Counted from the stretch's first letter, positions 26,343 through 35,217 are shown. The stretch: 64,000 nt of DNA from JBGTFE01 sp036403235 (GCA_036403235.1 DASWRI010000036.1:1-64000), one strand, 5' to 3'. Notes: generated by a model from the letters alone, not told the origin. Made by a program: numbers and translations.

Positions 26343-26726
26343 ATGAAAAATAAATCACGAAATATCCTTATTCTTGCCGTGTTTTGTCTTTTAATGAGCG
26401 CGGTTTCCGTGACGGCGCAAATCAAGACCGGCGGCTACAAAGCAATTTCCGCCGACGATTCGGGCGCGAAAGCGGCGGCTGATTTTGCCGTCGAAACGAA
26501 ATCCGGCGAATCGGAAATCGCCTACGAGCTTGAATCAATCGAAAAAGCCGAAACTCAAACGGTCGCCGGGACGAATTATCGTCTCTGCCTGAAATTATAT
26601 GTTCCCTCCGACGAAGAAGAAACGGACGGCGTGACGATGTTTGTTCAAACCGTCGTCTTCCGAAATTTGAAAAACGCTTATTCGGTGACGAGCTGGACAG
26701 AACTCGAAGAAGAATGCGTTAAATAA
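26343..26726 (+). CDS. Small exported protein, unknown
   Basis: 127 residues with a signal peptide (MKNKSRNILILAVFCLLMSA..., cleavage near AQ at 25-26). The mature part is acidic and beta-rich, with LESIEKAETQTVAGTNYRLCLKLY, reminiscent of the cystatin-like fold (QVVAG-like 'QTVAGTNY' motif). This suggests a cystatin-like or stefin-like inhibitor but is only motif-level evidence. Followed by a terminator. Confidence 0.6.
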   Translation: MKNKSRNILILAVFCLLMSAVSVTAQIKTGGYKAISADDSGAKAAADFAVETKSGESEIAYELESIEKAETQTVAGTNYRLCLKLYVPSDEEETDGVTMFVQTVVFRNLKNAYSVTSWTELEEECVK

Positions 26727-26750
26727 AAAAGCCGAAAATCACTGATTTAT

Positions 26751-26807
26751 AAAAATAACTGCGAAGCCGCGAGCAATTCCCGCTCCTGATTCGCGGTTAT
26801 TTTTTTC
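26751..26807 (+). terminator. Hairpin terminator after the cystatin-like gene
   Basis: AAAAATAACTGCGAA pairs with TTCGCGGTTATTTTT with a T-run at the end; the loop contains a smaller hairpin (GCGAGCAATTCCCGC). Confidence 0.75.
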
Positions 26808-26837
26808 TTGACACGCCCGCCGAAAGTAGAGTAGATT
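26808..26837 (+). promoter_or_regulatory. Candidate promoter of the TIR gene
   Basis: TTGACA at 26808-26813 is followed after 18 nt by TAGATT at 26832-26837. The 140-nt leader to the start codon at 26984 contains no other recognised element. Confidence 0.45.
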
Positions 26838-26983
26838 GAGCAGACAAAATTTATCAAGCAATCTGTTTTTCGTTGAAACGTAATTTCCAGGCTAATATTC
26901 CGCGATATCTGCCGCGTTTGCCGAAAAAAAATCTAATTTGCGGCGGCTCAATTTCAGACATTTCAAATTAAAAGGAGGATTTT

Positions 26984-28444
26984 ATGAGCTTTATACTGGG
27001 AACGGTCGGATTGATTATTTTAATATTCATCGCTCTGGCGATACTTTTATTCGTTTTGATTTTCGCCTTTGTCGCGTTTTTTCCAAGCTCGGCTGATAAT
27101 GTCACTTCCGGCAGCGGCGCATCGATGGACGATATCAACCCCGGAGACGCGCAGTATCAGAGCAACGATAGACTGGACGAGAGATTCGGCAGTCAACCCG
27201 CCGGTGCAGGAGTTCAGACGACGCAGTCGAACATTCCGCTTCCTCCATTGCCGCCGCTCTCGTTTCCGAGAGAAGAAGAATCCGAAGCATTCGAGCCGGC
27301 CACGCAGGCGAGCAAGCTGGATTTCGATAATTTCGGCGAAGAAAGCTCTTACGAAACGCCGTCGCATAGCACGAATCAAAGTTATGTGCCTGAGCCGCCT
27401 TCAAAATCATACGACAAATCAACCTCGGCGAATTACACGCGTCCGAAATCGACCGAAAGCGCCGATTGGCAATCGGACGAATTTCCGACCTCAAAAGCAA
27501 TGCCGCCGCCGATGGAAACAGTGCCGCGAATAGAAAGCTCTGCGCCGCGTATGGAAAGCCCGAACACGGAAGCCGAAGCGGCGCCCGCCGTCATAACGCC
27601 CGTTTACCTGGGCGCTTCCGCGCCGCGCGTCGTTAATCCGAGACAGGAATTTACCGTCAGATTCACCGCTTACACCGAAGAATTTAAGTTTGATGTCGGA
27701 AAGTCTCTCAAAGAACTCAGCCCGCGCTCGCATTTTTTCGCCGACGTCAAACAATGCCAGTGGGTCAAAGGAACAAAGATAAAAATCAAATGTTACGGAA
27801 CGTATCTGGACGTGCAGCCGGCCGAAGACGTTTTCATCTGGAACGGCGAAATGAACATCATCGAGTTTGACGCGCGCGTTCGGGACGACGCGCGCGTTCG
27901 GGACGACGCGCCCGAAGAGACGACCGTTTTGAAATTCGACGCGTTTATCGACGAAATCTGCGTCGCGCGCGTGCGCATCGATTTGGAAATCAGCCTGAAA
28001 AAAGCGTCGGGCGGCGAATCGAAAATCGAAATCAAGCCGTTTGCCACGGCATTTGCCTCATACGCGTCCGAAGACAGCCTGCGCGTTCTGGACAGAATCG
28101 CCGAAATCACGCGAAACGGCGTCGATGTTTTTACCGACTGTCTTTCCATCAAACCCGGCGAGCAATGGAAATCGAAACTCGAAGAAGAAATCCGCAACCG
28201 CGAGATGTTTTTATTGTTCTGGTCGGCAAGCGCCAAAAAATCCGAATGGGTGACATGGGAATGGCAAACCGCGCTCAAACAAAAAGGAATCGACGGCATT
28301 TCCCCGCACCCGCTCGACCCGGTCAACGACGCGCTGCCGCCCGACGAGTTAAAAATGCTGCACTTTAACGACCCGATTATCCTCGTCAGAGAAGCCTTCG
28401 AAGACGATGCCGAAGACGCGAAGACGAAGCCGGGCGGCGGGTGA
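26984..28444 (+). CDS. Membrane-anchored TIR-domain protein
   Basis: 486 residues with AGGAGG before the start. One N-terminal transmembrane helix (about 5-33) precedes a long Ser/Pro/Glu-rich linker (about 40-205), a beta-rich domain (about 205-345) and a C-terminal TIR domain (about 353-460). The TIR part shows FASYASEDS, VFTDCLSIKPGEQW and SEWVTWEWQTAL; the Glu in the latter (near residue 425) sits where NADase TIR domains have their catalytic Glu. So it may be a signalling or NAD-cleaving effector fixed to the membrane. An 18-bp in-frame duplication adds ARVRDD twice near residue 297. Not part of a recognisable defence operon. Followed by a terminator. Confidence 0.75.
   Translation: MSFILGTVGLIILIFIALAILLFVLIFAFVAFFPSSADNVTSGSGASMDDINPGDAQYQSNDRLDERFGSQPAGAGVQTTQSNIPLPPLPPLSFPREEESEAFEPATQASKLDFDNFGEESSYETPSHSTNQSYVPEPPSKSYDKSTSANYTRPKSTESADWQSDEFPTSKAMPPPMETVPRIESSAPRMESPNTEAEAAPAVITPVYLGASAPRVVNPRQEFTVRFTAYTEEFKFDVGKSLKELSPRSHFFADVKQCQWVKGTKIKIKCYGTYLDVQPAEDVFIWNGEMNIIEFDARVRDDARVRDDAPEETTVLKFDAFIDEICVARVRIDLEISLKKASGGESKIEIKPFATAFASYASEDSLRVLDRIAEITRNGVDVFTDCLSIKPGEQWKSKLEEEIRNREMFLLFWSASAKKSEWVTWEWQTALKQKGIDGISPHPLDPVNDALPPDELKMLHFNDPIILVREAFEDDAEDAKTKPGGG
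27871..27906 (+). repeat. Perfect 18-bp tandem duplication in the TIR gene
   Basis: CGCGCGCGTTCGGGACGA occurs twice head to tail, then a partial third copy; it encodes the hexapeptide ARVRDD repeated. Being in phase, it does not disturb the reading frame. Confidence 0.9.
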
Positions 28445-28508
28445 AATAAAAGAATCTGATTTTGTAATTGATTCGACGTTGATTTTTCAATGTTAAAGCG
28501 CGAAAATG

Positions 28509-28532
28509 AGGCTAGTCAGACTAGCCTTTTTA
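28509..28532 (+). terminator. Terminator after the TIR gene
   Basis: AGGCTAG and CTAGCCT form a stem around TCAGA followed by TTTTATTT. It ends 14 nt before the next start codon, so the CocE gene has either a promoter in this short space or is reached by read-through. Confidence 0.85.
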
Positions 28533-28545
28533 TTTGGGAGAAACT

Positions 28546-30525
28546 ATGAGAAACATTCGTTTACAGTCATTGTTTTTGGTCGCATTTTTGTGCGTGTTTT
28601 TCGTCGCGCCGCAGTTTGTTTTCGGACAGTTGACGAAAGAGCAGCAGGAGCTTTCCGATTATATCAAGGATAAATACACGAAGCGCGAGGTGATGATACC
28701 GGTGCGCGACGGCGTGAAGCTGTTTACGTCGATTTATGAGCCGAAAAACAAATCGAAAAAATACCCGATTTTAATGATGCGAACGCCGTATAACGTCCGG
28801 CCTTACGGCACGACGACCAAAAACGTGCTCGGCCCGTCGGCCGGATACGCGAAAGAAGGTTACATTTTCGTTTATCAGGACGTGCGCGGGCGCTGGATGT
28901 CGGAAGGCGAGTTTGAAGACGTGCGGCCGGATATCGCCAACAACACGCCGCAGCAGATTGACGAATCGACCGATACCTACGACACGATTGACTGGCTGGT
29001 TAAAAATGTCGCCAACAACAACGGGCGCGTCGGGCTTTACGGCATCTCGTATCCGGGATTTTACACGTCGGCCGGCTCGATTGATTCGCACCCGGCGCTC
29101 AAGGCCTGCTCGCCGCAAGCGCCCGTTTCCGACTGGTTTCACGGCGACGATATGCATCACAACGGCGCACTGTTTCTGGCGCAGAATTATTCGTTTTTCA
29201 GCAGTTTCGGCCAGCCGCGCCCCGTTCCGACCTCGGAAAACAGTTATATGAAACAGTGGCAGGGACGGCAGACGCCCGACGGCTACAATTTCTTTTTAGA
29301 GCTCGGCGGCTTGAAGGAAACAGCCGATTATTACCAGACAGGCATCGGAATGCGCGTCAAATTCTGGGACGAGATGATGAAACACCCAACCTACGACCAA
29401 TGGTGGAAAGACCGCAATATTCTGCCGAAGCTCCGCAATATCAAATGCGCGACGATGACCGTCGGCGGCTGGTATGACAACGAGGATTTGTTCGGCGCGC
29501 TTCACACATACCAGGCCATCGAGCAACAGAATCCGGGAATTTACAACGTGCTGGTCGTCGGCCCGTGGGACCACGGCGGCTGGGCCGGACGCGACGGCGA
29601 CTGGCTCGGGACGGCTTATTTCGAGCAGAAAACCGGCCAGTATTTTCGCGAAAGTCTGGAAATTCCCTTTTTCAATCATTTTTTGAAAGACGAGGGCGAT
29701 ATTTCGCAAATCAAGGAAGTAAATCTGTTCGACACGGGCTCGCACGAATGGCGCGGGTTTGACACGTACACGCCGAAAAACGTCACCGAAACGGAGTTTT
29801 ATTTCTGGTCAAACGGGATGCTTTTGCAGAAGAAACCGCCGACGAGCAAGGCTTCGTTTTATGACGAATACGTTTCCGACCCGTGGAATCCCGTTCCGTA
29901 CACGCAAAAGATTACGTCAAACTATCCGCGCGATTTTATGACCGAAGACCAGCGTTTTGCTTCGACGCGTCCCGACGTTCTGGTTTATCAGACCGACGCT
30001 CTGACCGAAGACATCACGGTCGCGGGCGACATCAAACCCGAACTTTTTATCTCATCGAGCGGGACGGATTCGGATTTTGTCGTCAAATTAATCGACGTTT
30101 TCCCCGACGATTACAATTTCCCGCTGACCGGAAAAACGCTGCCGAACGGGCAGCCCGAAAGAATAAAAATCCCCGACAATTTCGCGATGTCGGTCTTTCA
30201 ACCGGGCGGCTATCAAATGCTTCTGCGAGGCGAGCCGATGCCCGCGCGTTTTCGCAACGGCTTTGAAAAAGCGGAGCCGTTAGAACCGAACACGCCGACG
30301 CGATTGGCGTTTGTCATGCCGGGCGTCGCGCACACGTTCAAAAAAGGTCATCGAATAATGATTCAGGTGCAAAGCACATGGTTTCCGCTGGTCGCGCGCA
30401 ATCCGCAGAAATTTATGCAGAATTACCAAATGGGCACGACCGCCGATTTTCAAAAGGCGACGGAAAAAATTTATCGCTCCGGCAATTTTGCTTCGGGCGT
30501 CACGCTTCCAATTTTGAATAAGTAA
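28546..30525 (+). CDS. Exported CocE/NonD-family hydrolase (S15-type)
   Basis: 659 residues from ATG at 28546, which follows GGGAGA; an in-frame TTG 12 nt earlier is less likely. A signal peptide (about 1-27) is present. The alpha/beta-hydrolase part has GLYGISYPGF with nucleophile Ser168, Asp311 (GGWYDNED) and His343 (GPWDHGG), and the C-terminal beta-jelly domain typical of X-Pro dipeptidyl-peptidase/CocE (KGHRIMIQVQSTWFP near 600). The family includes prolyl dipeptidyl peptidases, cocaine esterase and acyl-ester hydrolases; the substrate is unknown. In a peptidase-rich context, peptide or amide hydrolysis is plausible. Confidence 0.92.
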   Translation: MRNIRLQSLFLVAFLCVFFVAPQFVFGQLTKEQQELSDYIKDKYTKREVMIPVRDGVKLFTSIYEPKNKSKKYPILMMRTPYNVRPYGTTTKNVLGPSAGYAKEGYIFVYQDVRGRWMSEGEFEDVRPDIANNTPQQIDESTDTYDTIDWLVKNVANNNGRVGLYGISYPGFYTSAGSIDSHPALKACSPQAPVSDWFHGDDMHHNGALFLAQNYSFFSSFGQPRPVPTSENSYMKQWQGRQTPDGYNFFLELGGLKETADYYQTGIGMRVKFWDEMMKHPTYDQWWKDRNILPKLRNIKCATMTVGGWYDNEDLFGALHTYQAIEQQNPGIYNVLVVGPWDHGGWAGRDGDWLGTAYFEQKTGQYFRESLEIPFFNHFLKDEGDISQIKEVNLFDTGSHEWRGFDTYTPKNVTETEFYFWSNGMLLQKKPPTSKASFYDEYVSDPWNPVPYTQKITSNYPRDFMTEDQRFASTRPDVLVYQTDALTEDITVAGDIKPELFISSSGTDSDFVVKLIDVFPDDYNFPLTGKTLPNGQPERIKIPDNFAMSVFQPGGYQMLLRGEPMPARFRNGFEKAEPLEPNTPTRLAFVMPGVAHTFKKGHRIMIQVQSTWFPLVARNPQKFMQNYQMGTTADFQKATEKIYRSGNFASGVTLPILNK

Positions 30526-30536
30526 AATCAGTTAAA

Positions 30537-30591
30537 AATGCGGAATGCGGAATGATGAAGATTTTTAATTTTTCATTCCGCATTCCGCATT
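30537..30591. repeat. Perfect 18-bp hairpin of CGGAATG words
   Basis: AATGCGGAATGCGGAATG (30537-30554) is exactly complementary to the arm at 30574-30591; each arm contains the word GCGGAAT twice. It probably acts as a terminator of the CocE gene and belongs to the family of repeat-word hairpins in this genome. Confidence 0.8.
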
Positions 30592-30757
30592 CGGCGTTTT
30601 TTTTACCACATCTCAAACGCTTCCTGCATCTATCAAATTAAAGACTGTAAACTGCTTGCCATCGCGAGTTGTTTTGAAGTTTAATAAATTTAGAGTTTTT
30701 ATGATTCTCCGATTGAAAAATCTATATTTGCCTTACTAACAAGGAGTAAGAATTTTA

Positions 30758-31537
30758 ATGAAAAAATATTTATTGATTATTGCCGCCGCTCTTTCCGTTT
30801 TCACGGCCGCGGCCGTGGCGCAGGGGACGGGAGGCGGAAAAGTCGAGCAGCCCGTAATTGCCGTCCCGCAAACCGGCTTCAAAAAGCTTTACGACCAGGC
30901 ACAGGACGAATACGGCAACGAAGAATATGCAAAAGCGGCGCAGCTTCTCCAGCGCGCGTTAAAAATCGACCCGAAAAGCGCCGACGCTTATTATCGGCTC
31001 GGAAGCTGCTACTACGAGCTTGCGCTTTATATCGAAGCGATTAACGCCTACCAGCAGGCGCTCACGCTCAAGCCCGATTATTACGAAGCGGTCGTTTATC
31101 TCGGCAATTCCTACGATTATGACGGGCAATACGCCAAAGCCGTCGAGATGTATAAACGAGCGATTCAATTAAAACCCGACGAATGGCAGCCGTATTTCGA
31201 GCTCGGCATCGCGCAGTACAATCAAAAAATGTATAGCGACGCCGTAACCTCGTTTCAGGAATCAATCAAGCGCGACGCGACCAACGCGCGCAGCTTTTAT
31301 TATCTCGGTGATTCATACCGGATGAGCAAAAAATTCGCCGAAGCTATCAAGGCTTATCAGGACACGCTCAAGCTCGACAGTGAAAGCGATTTGGCCTATT
31401 ACGGGCTCGGGATGGCTTATGTCGGTCAGGGAAATTCGGCCGGCGCGCGCCAGCAATACGATAAGCTGCGCCAGCTGAATCCGAATTTGGCCGCCAAATT
31501 ATTGCTTGAAATCAACAAAATTCAGCTCGCAACGTAA
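30758..31537 (+). CDS. Exported TPR-repeat protein
   Basis: 259 residues. A signal peptide (about 1-21) precedes at least five tetratricopeptide repeats between about residues 45 and 240, with the typical A/Y..LG..Y......A...Y..AL.L.P pattern, for example YYRLGSCYYELALYIEAINA. TPRs mediate protein-protein interactions. The partner is unknown; the short Gly-rich stretch after the signal peptide is probably a linker. AAGGAG lies about 14 nt before the start, rather far. Confidence 0.85.
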   Translation: MKKYLLIIAAALSVFTAAAVAQGTGGGKVEQPVIAVPQTGFKKLYDQAQDEYGNEEYAKAAQLLQRALKIDPKSADAYYRLGSCYYELALYIEAINAYQQALTLKPDYYEAVVYLGNSYDYDGQYAKAVEMYKRAIQLKPDEWQPYFELGIAQYNQKMYSDAVTSFQESIKRDATNARSFYYLGDSYRMSKKFAEAIKAYQDTLKLDSESDLAYYGLGMAYVGQGNSAGARQQYDKLRQLNPNLAAKLLLEINKIQLAT

Positions 31538-31541
31538 GATT

Positions 31542-31620
31542 AACTGAGAACTGAAAACTGAGAACTGAAAGCTGGAAACAAATAAATAGTTTTCAGCTTT
31601 TGATTCTCAGTTTTCAGTTC
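31542..31620. repeat. Intergenic hairpin of GAAAACTGAGAACT words
   Basis: GAACTGAAAACTGAGA at 31548-31563 is the exact reverse complement of 31605-31620, and both arms continue into further copies of AACTGA and CAGCTTT. The hairpin directly follows the TPR gene. Confidence 0.8.
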
Positions 31621-31692
31621 CGAATCGTTTTTCCGTCGAAAATCTGCTAACTTGAATCTTGAAAATAATTTATTTGGAGTGTTTGAAAATTT

Positions 31693-32058
31693 ATGCTTTC
31701 GACTTCGATTGCCTGCGGCGCGCTGCTGATTCTGCTCGGCGTAATCGGCTACATTTACGGGCTGACGCAAAACGCCGCCAGTTTAACCGCCCTGATTCCC
31801 GCTCTTTTCGGAATCGTTTTGGTCATCCTCGGCTTTCTTTCAAAAACAAAGGAAAACTTGCGAAAACACCTGATGCACGCGGCAGTTTTGATTGCGCTCA
31901 TCGGATTTATCATGACTGCCGGGCGGCTGCTCTCGAAAATCGGCTCGCTTGCGCTTTCGGCGGCGGCAATTTCACAGCTTTTGATGGCTTTGATTTGTCT
32001 CGCCTTCGTCATTCTGAGCGTCAAATCATTCATCGACGCGAGAAAAACTGAAGGCTAA
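31693..32058 (+). CDS. Four-helix integral membrane protein, unknown
   Basis: 121 residues, mostly hydrophobic, with helices at about 5-25, 32-50, 60-80 and 92-112. A charged loop KTKENLRKHLMH in the middle is followed by a second hydrophobic half, compatible with an even number of transmembrane segments. No family was recognised. It ends close to the convergent MoaB/MogA gene. Confidence 0.65.
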   Translation: MLSTSIACGALLILLGVIGYIYGLTQNAASLTALIPALFGIVLVILGFLSKTKENLRKHLMHAAVLIALIGFIMTAGRLLSKIGSLALSAAAISQLLMALICLAFVILSVKSFIDARKTEG

Positions 32059-32094
32059 AAACTGAAAAGTTATTCAATCAACAGTTTCCGGTTT

Positions 32095-32583
32095 TCACTT
32101 ATGTAAAGTGTTTCCCGCGATAAGATTAATCGCGTGCGGGAGAACCGGTTTGATGACGTCGAAACATTCCCTGACGGCTTTCGGCGAGCCGGGCAGATTT
32201 ATTATCAAAGTTTGATTGCGAATTCCGCAGACGCCGCGCGAGAGCATCGCGAAAGGCGTGTTTTTCAGAGTTTCCGCGCGCATCGCTTCGGCCAGGCCCG
32301 GCGCCTCTTTTTCGATAATCGCGCGCGTCGCTTCGGGCGTGTTGTCGCGTTCGGAAAAACCCGTTCCGCCCGTCGTGACAATCAAATTCACGTCTTCCCT
32401 TTCGGTCAAAACGTAAAGCGTCTCGCGCAAATTATTAAAATCGTCGGACACGATAATTTTTTCACGAATCGCCGCGCCGATTTCCAGAAGCAGTTCGACT
32501 AAGGCCGCGCCCGACGCGTCCGTTTCTTCGCGACGCGAATCGCTGACTGTGACGACGATTGAGTTGATTTTGGTTTCGCTCAT
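32095..32583 (-). CDS. Molybdopterin-binding protein of the MoaB/MogA family
   Basis: 162 residues from ATG at 32583, chosen because it follows the upstream stop (32585) by one nucleotide and aligns with the family start; a longer start overlaps that gene. The MPT-binding motif LIVTTGGTGFSERDNTPEAT lies near residue 75-95 and LPGSPKAVRE near 135. MogA adenylylates molybdopterin; MoaB proteins are close relatives whose exact role varies, so MoaB and MogA cannot be separated here. Probably translationally coupled to the 135-residue membrane gene upstream. Confidence 0.85.
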   Translation of the reverse strand: MSETKINSIVVTVSDSRREETDASGAALVELLLEIGAAIREKIIVSDDFNNLRETLYVLTEREDVNLIVTTGGTGFSERDNTPEATRAIIEKEAPGLAEAMRAETLKNTPFAMLSRGVCGIRNQTLIINLPGSPKAVRECFDVIKPVLPHAINLIAGNTLHK

Positions 32584-32584
32584 A

Positions 32585-32992
32585 TTATTTTTCGCTGAAA
32601 TCGCGCTTAAAATAAGGAAATGAATCGTATAAATAAATTGCAAACGGAATCAGCCAGACGAAATCATTTGTCAGATTCATAATAAGCGCGGCAAACGTCC
32701 ATTTTCCAATATAAACATAACAAATCGCTCCGATTGGGCCTAAAATCTTGCCCGCAAAGCCGACTAAGGCAAGCAGAAATCCGCGTTCCGGCCGGCGCGC
32801 AATCTCCAGATAAACGATTCCGTAAAGCCCGACGACCATTCCGAGACAGGCGAAAATTTCCGGATAATTCGGCTCGGGCATTTGGGCAAAACGAAAAAGC
32901 CAGTTCGGATTTAAGCTGACAAAAATCCCCCAGAGAATATTGTAAATTCCCGCCAGCGTAAAAATTATTCGATGCAGCTTTTTTCTTTTCAC
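32585..32992 (-). CDS. Small polytopic membrane protein with GTG start, unknown
   Basis: 135 residues from a GTG codon at 32992, 5 nt after the stop of the DMT-transporter frame. An ATG start further in would cut the first helix. It has about four hydrophobic helices, beginning VKRKKLHRIIFTLAGIYNIL; later YIGKWTFAALIMNLTNDFVW. No family recognised. Sandwiched between a DMT transporter and MoaB/MogA with minimal spacing, so one operon. Confidence 0.65.
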   Translation of the reverse strand: MKRKKLHRIIFTLAGIYNILWGIFVSLNPNWLFRFAQMPEPNYPEIFACLGMVVGLYGIVYLEIARRPERGFLLALVGFAGKILGPIGAICYVYIGKWTFAALIMNLTNDFVWLIPFAIYLYDSFPYFKRDFSEK

Positions 32993-32997
32993 GTTTT

Positions 32998-33941
32998 TTA
33001 TCCGAGCGACAATTCTATTTTCTCGATTTCCTTTCGCCGTTTGCCGTAAATGACGCTTAAAATTACGCCGCAGACGACCAGAAACATTCCCGAAAGCGAC
33101 GCTAAAACCTGTTGCTCGCCGAAGACAAACCAACCGATTATTAAACCGTAAATCAAGCCCGAATATGCGATAATCGCGATGCCCGAAGCCTTTTCTTTCT
33201 GAAAAGCGCTAGTTAGAAAAATCTGTCCGAGCTGCGACGAAATTCCGATTAGAGCGAGATAAAACCAGTCCCGGCCAACGGGAGTTTTCCAGTCGAAAAA
33301 CAGCGAGATAAAACCGGTCACGAACCCGACGAGCTGAAAATGCATAACGACCATCAGCGGATGCTCGCGCTCGCGCAAACTGCGGACGAGATTGTAGGCG
33401 ACGCCCGAGCAAAATGCCGAAAAAATACCTATGCCGAGAAAAAAAAGCGAAATTCTCGGGTCGAATTGTTCAATCAGCAGCACGCCCGCAAACGCGATTG
33501 CGTAAAAAAGCCACTGCACGTATTTTACGTGTTCCCTGAGAAAGAAAATCGCGATAACGGTCGTAAAAATCGGCGAAAGATATTGAATCGTCATCGCCGA
33601 AGCGAGCGGAATATTCTGCAGCGTCAGGAAAAACAAAACGAGCGCGGTCGTGCCGAAAAATCCGCGCAGCGCGAGCAATTTGCGGTTTGAGCCGCGCCAG
33701 TCGGCGTTTGCTTTTCTGAGCCCGACATAGCTGTATAAAACTCCGGCGGCGCAGCGAAAAACACGATTTCCATGACCGGAATGTGCGCGACTTTTTTGAC
33801 GAAAACGTTTGCCAACGCAAACGCGAGCGTCGATAAAAACATCGCACGCACGCCTTCGGTTAAAAATTTTGTTTCGGTTTCGGTCGTCTCCGGCAAAATA
33901 GTTTTTTGTTTCGAAAATCCTGCAAATATATTATCATTCAA
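32998..33941 (-). pseudogene. EamA/DMT-family transporter, disrupted by a single-base frameshift
   Basis: The region reads as one drug/metabolite transporter of ten helices only if one base is restored near 33755: upstream frame MNDNIFAG... ends with AHIPVMEIVFF, and the downstream frame continues with LLALRGFFGTTALVLFFLTL, ASAMTIQYLSPIFTTVIAIF and so on. With an extra C the join would read MEIVFFRCAAGVLYSYVGLR, a normal EamA sequence. The defect may be a true mutation or a sequencing or assembly error. The downstream half is 226 residues, the intact protein would be about 314. Divergent from the glycosyltransferase gene. Confidence 0.75.
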
Positions 33942-33980
33942 ACGGTTCGGATTTCACATTTGCCTTTTAATTTCCAAAAT

Positions 33981-35129
33981 ATGTTCAAAAAAGTTCTGAT
34001 TTTATCGGCCTCGGTCGGCGCCGGACACATGCGCGCGGCGGAAGCGTTGGAAAAAGCATTTAAAGCATCAAACGCGGCGGAAGAAGTTCAAAATCTTGAC
34101 GTTTTAAATTATACGAATCCGCTTTTCCGGAGGCTTTACGGCAAGGCTTATATCGATATGGTCAATAAAATGCCGGAAGTTCTCGGCTGGATGTACGATT
34201 CGCTCGATAAACCGTGGCAAAACGAGCGCCGGCGGCTTGCGCTGGACAGACTAAACACGCAGCCGTTCGTCAAATTTTTGAAAAATTACCAACCCGACGT
34301 CGCCGTCTGCACGCATTTTCTGCCCGCCGAAATTATCTCGTGGCTCAAAGCGAAGAGCAAAATCAATTTTCCGCAGGCGATTGTCGTCACCGATTTCGAC
34401 GCGCACGCGATGTGGCTTTGTCATCATTTCGAGCAGTATTTCGTCGCGCTCGACGAAACGCGCGTTCATCTCGAAAAACTCGGAATCCCGCCGGAAAAAA
34501 TAACGGTTTCGGGCATTCCGATTGACCCGATTTTCGCCGAACACAAAGATAAACGGGAAATGCGCGAAAAATACGGCTTGGCGAAAGACAAATTGACGAT
34601 TCTCGTTTCGGCGGGCGGCTTCGGCGTCGGGAAAATCGAGCATCTTCTCGACGCGCTTTCCGATTTAAAGACGCCCGCGCAGATTTTAGCGATTTGCGGC
34701 CGCAACGAGGATTTGAAAACCAGGCTCGAACTGCTCGCCGGAGAAAAATTGAACAACGAAACGGTGACCTTCAAACCAATCGGATTTACGACGGCGATGG
34801 ACGAATATATGTCGGCGGCGGATTTAATCGTCGGAAAGCCCGGCGGATTGACGACTTCGGAGGCGCTCGCCAAAAACTTGATTTTTGTCGTCGTCAACCC
34901 GATTCCCGGTCAGGAAGAGCGTAATTCCGACCATCTGCTCGAAAAGGGCTGCGCGATAAAATGCAACAATCTGCCGACGCTCGCATACAAAATCGACGAG
35001 CTTCTCGCCGACAAAACGCGCGTCGAAGCGATGAAAGCAAACGTCCTGAAATTTTCACGCCCGAATGCGTCGCGCGATATTGTAAACAAACTTTCAACTT
35101 TGTCCGGGCAAGAATCAGCCCGCGAATAA
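33981..35129 (+). CDS. MGDG synthase/processive diacylglycerol glucosyltransferase-like (GT28)
   Basis: 382 residues from ATG at 33981; the family's N-terminus (MFKKVLILSASVGAGHMRAA) fixes the start. SVGAGH is the conserved glycine-rich substrate-binding loop of the MGDG_synth domain. The C-terminal half is a GT-B sugar-nucleotide-binding domain with FGVGKIE, ICGRNED and GKPGGLTTSEALAK. It transfers sugar from UDP-sugar to diacylglycerol at the membrane surface. Located in a window with a lipid kinase and acyltransferase, it likely contributes to glycolipid synthesis. No Shine-Dalgarno sequence is obvious. Confidence 0.88.
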   Translation: MFKKVLILSASVGAGHMRAAEALEKAFKASNAAEEVQNLDVLNYTNPLFRRLYGKAYIDMVNKMPEVLGWMYDSLDKPWQNERRRLALDRLNTQPFVKFLKNYQPDVAVCTHFLPAEIISWLKAKSKINFPQAIVVTDFDAHAMWLCHHFEQYFVALDETRVHLEKLGIPPEKITVSGIPIDPIFAEHKDKREMREKYGLAKDKLTILVSAGGFGVGKIEHLLDALSDLKTPAQILAICGRNEDLKTRLELLAGEKLNNETVTFKPIGFTTAMDEYMSAADLIVGKPGGLTTSEALAKNLIFVVVNPIPGQEERNSDHLLEKGCAIKCNNLPTLAYKIDELLADKTRVEAMKANVLKFSRPNASRDIVNKLSTLSGQESARE

Positions 35130-35208
35130 CCGCGAAAAGATGCGAAAAAGAGTTGAAATAAATTTTCTCCTTGTCTTTTTTCGTGTTCTTTCGTGTTTAT
35201 TTGCGGGC
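35118..35208. repeat. Hairpin with GCGAA words between convergent genes
   Basis: GCCCGCGAATAA (35118-35129, covering the stop codon) faces TTATTTGCGGGC (35197-35208), 11 of 12 pairs, with intermediate repeats (GCGAAAA, TTTCGTGT). A likely bidirectional terminator for the glycosyltransferase and the TonB receptor. Confidence 0.6.
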
Positions 35209-35217
35209 AAATTTCTT

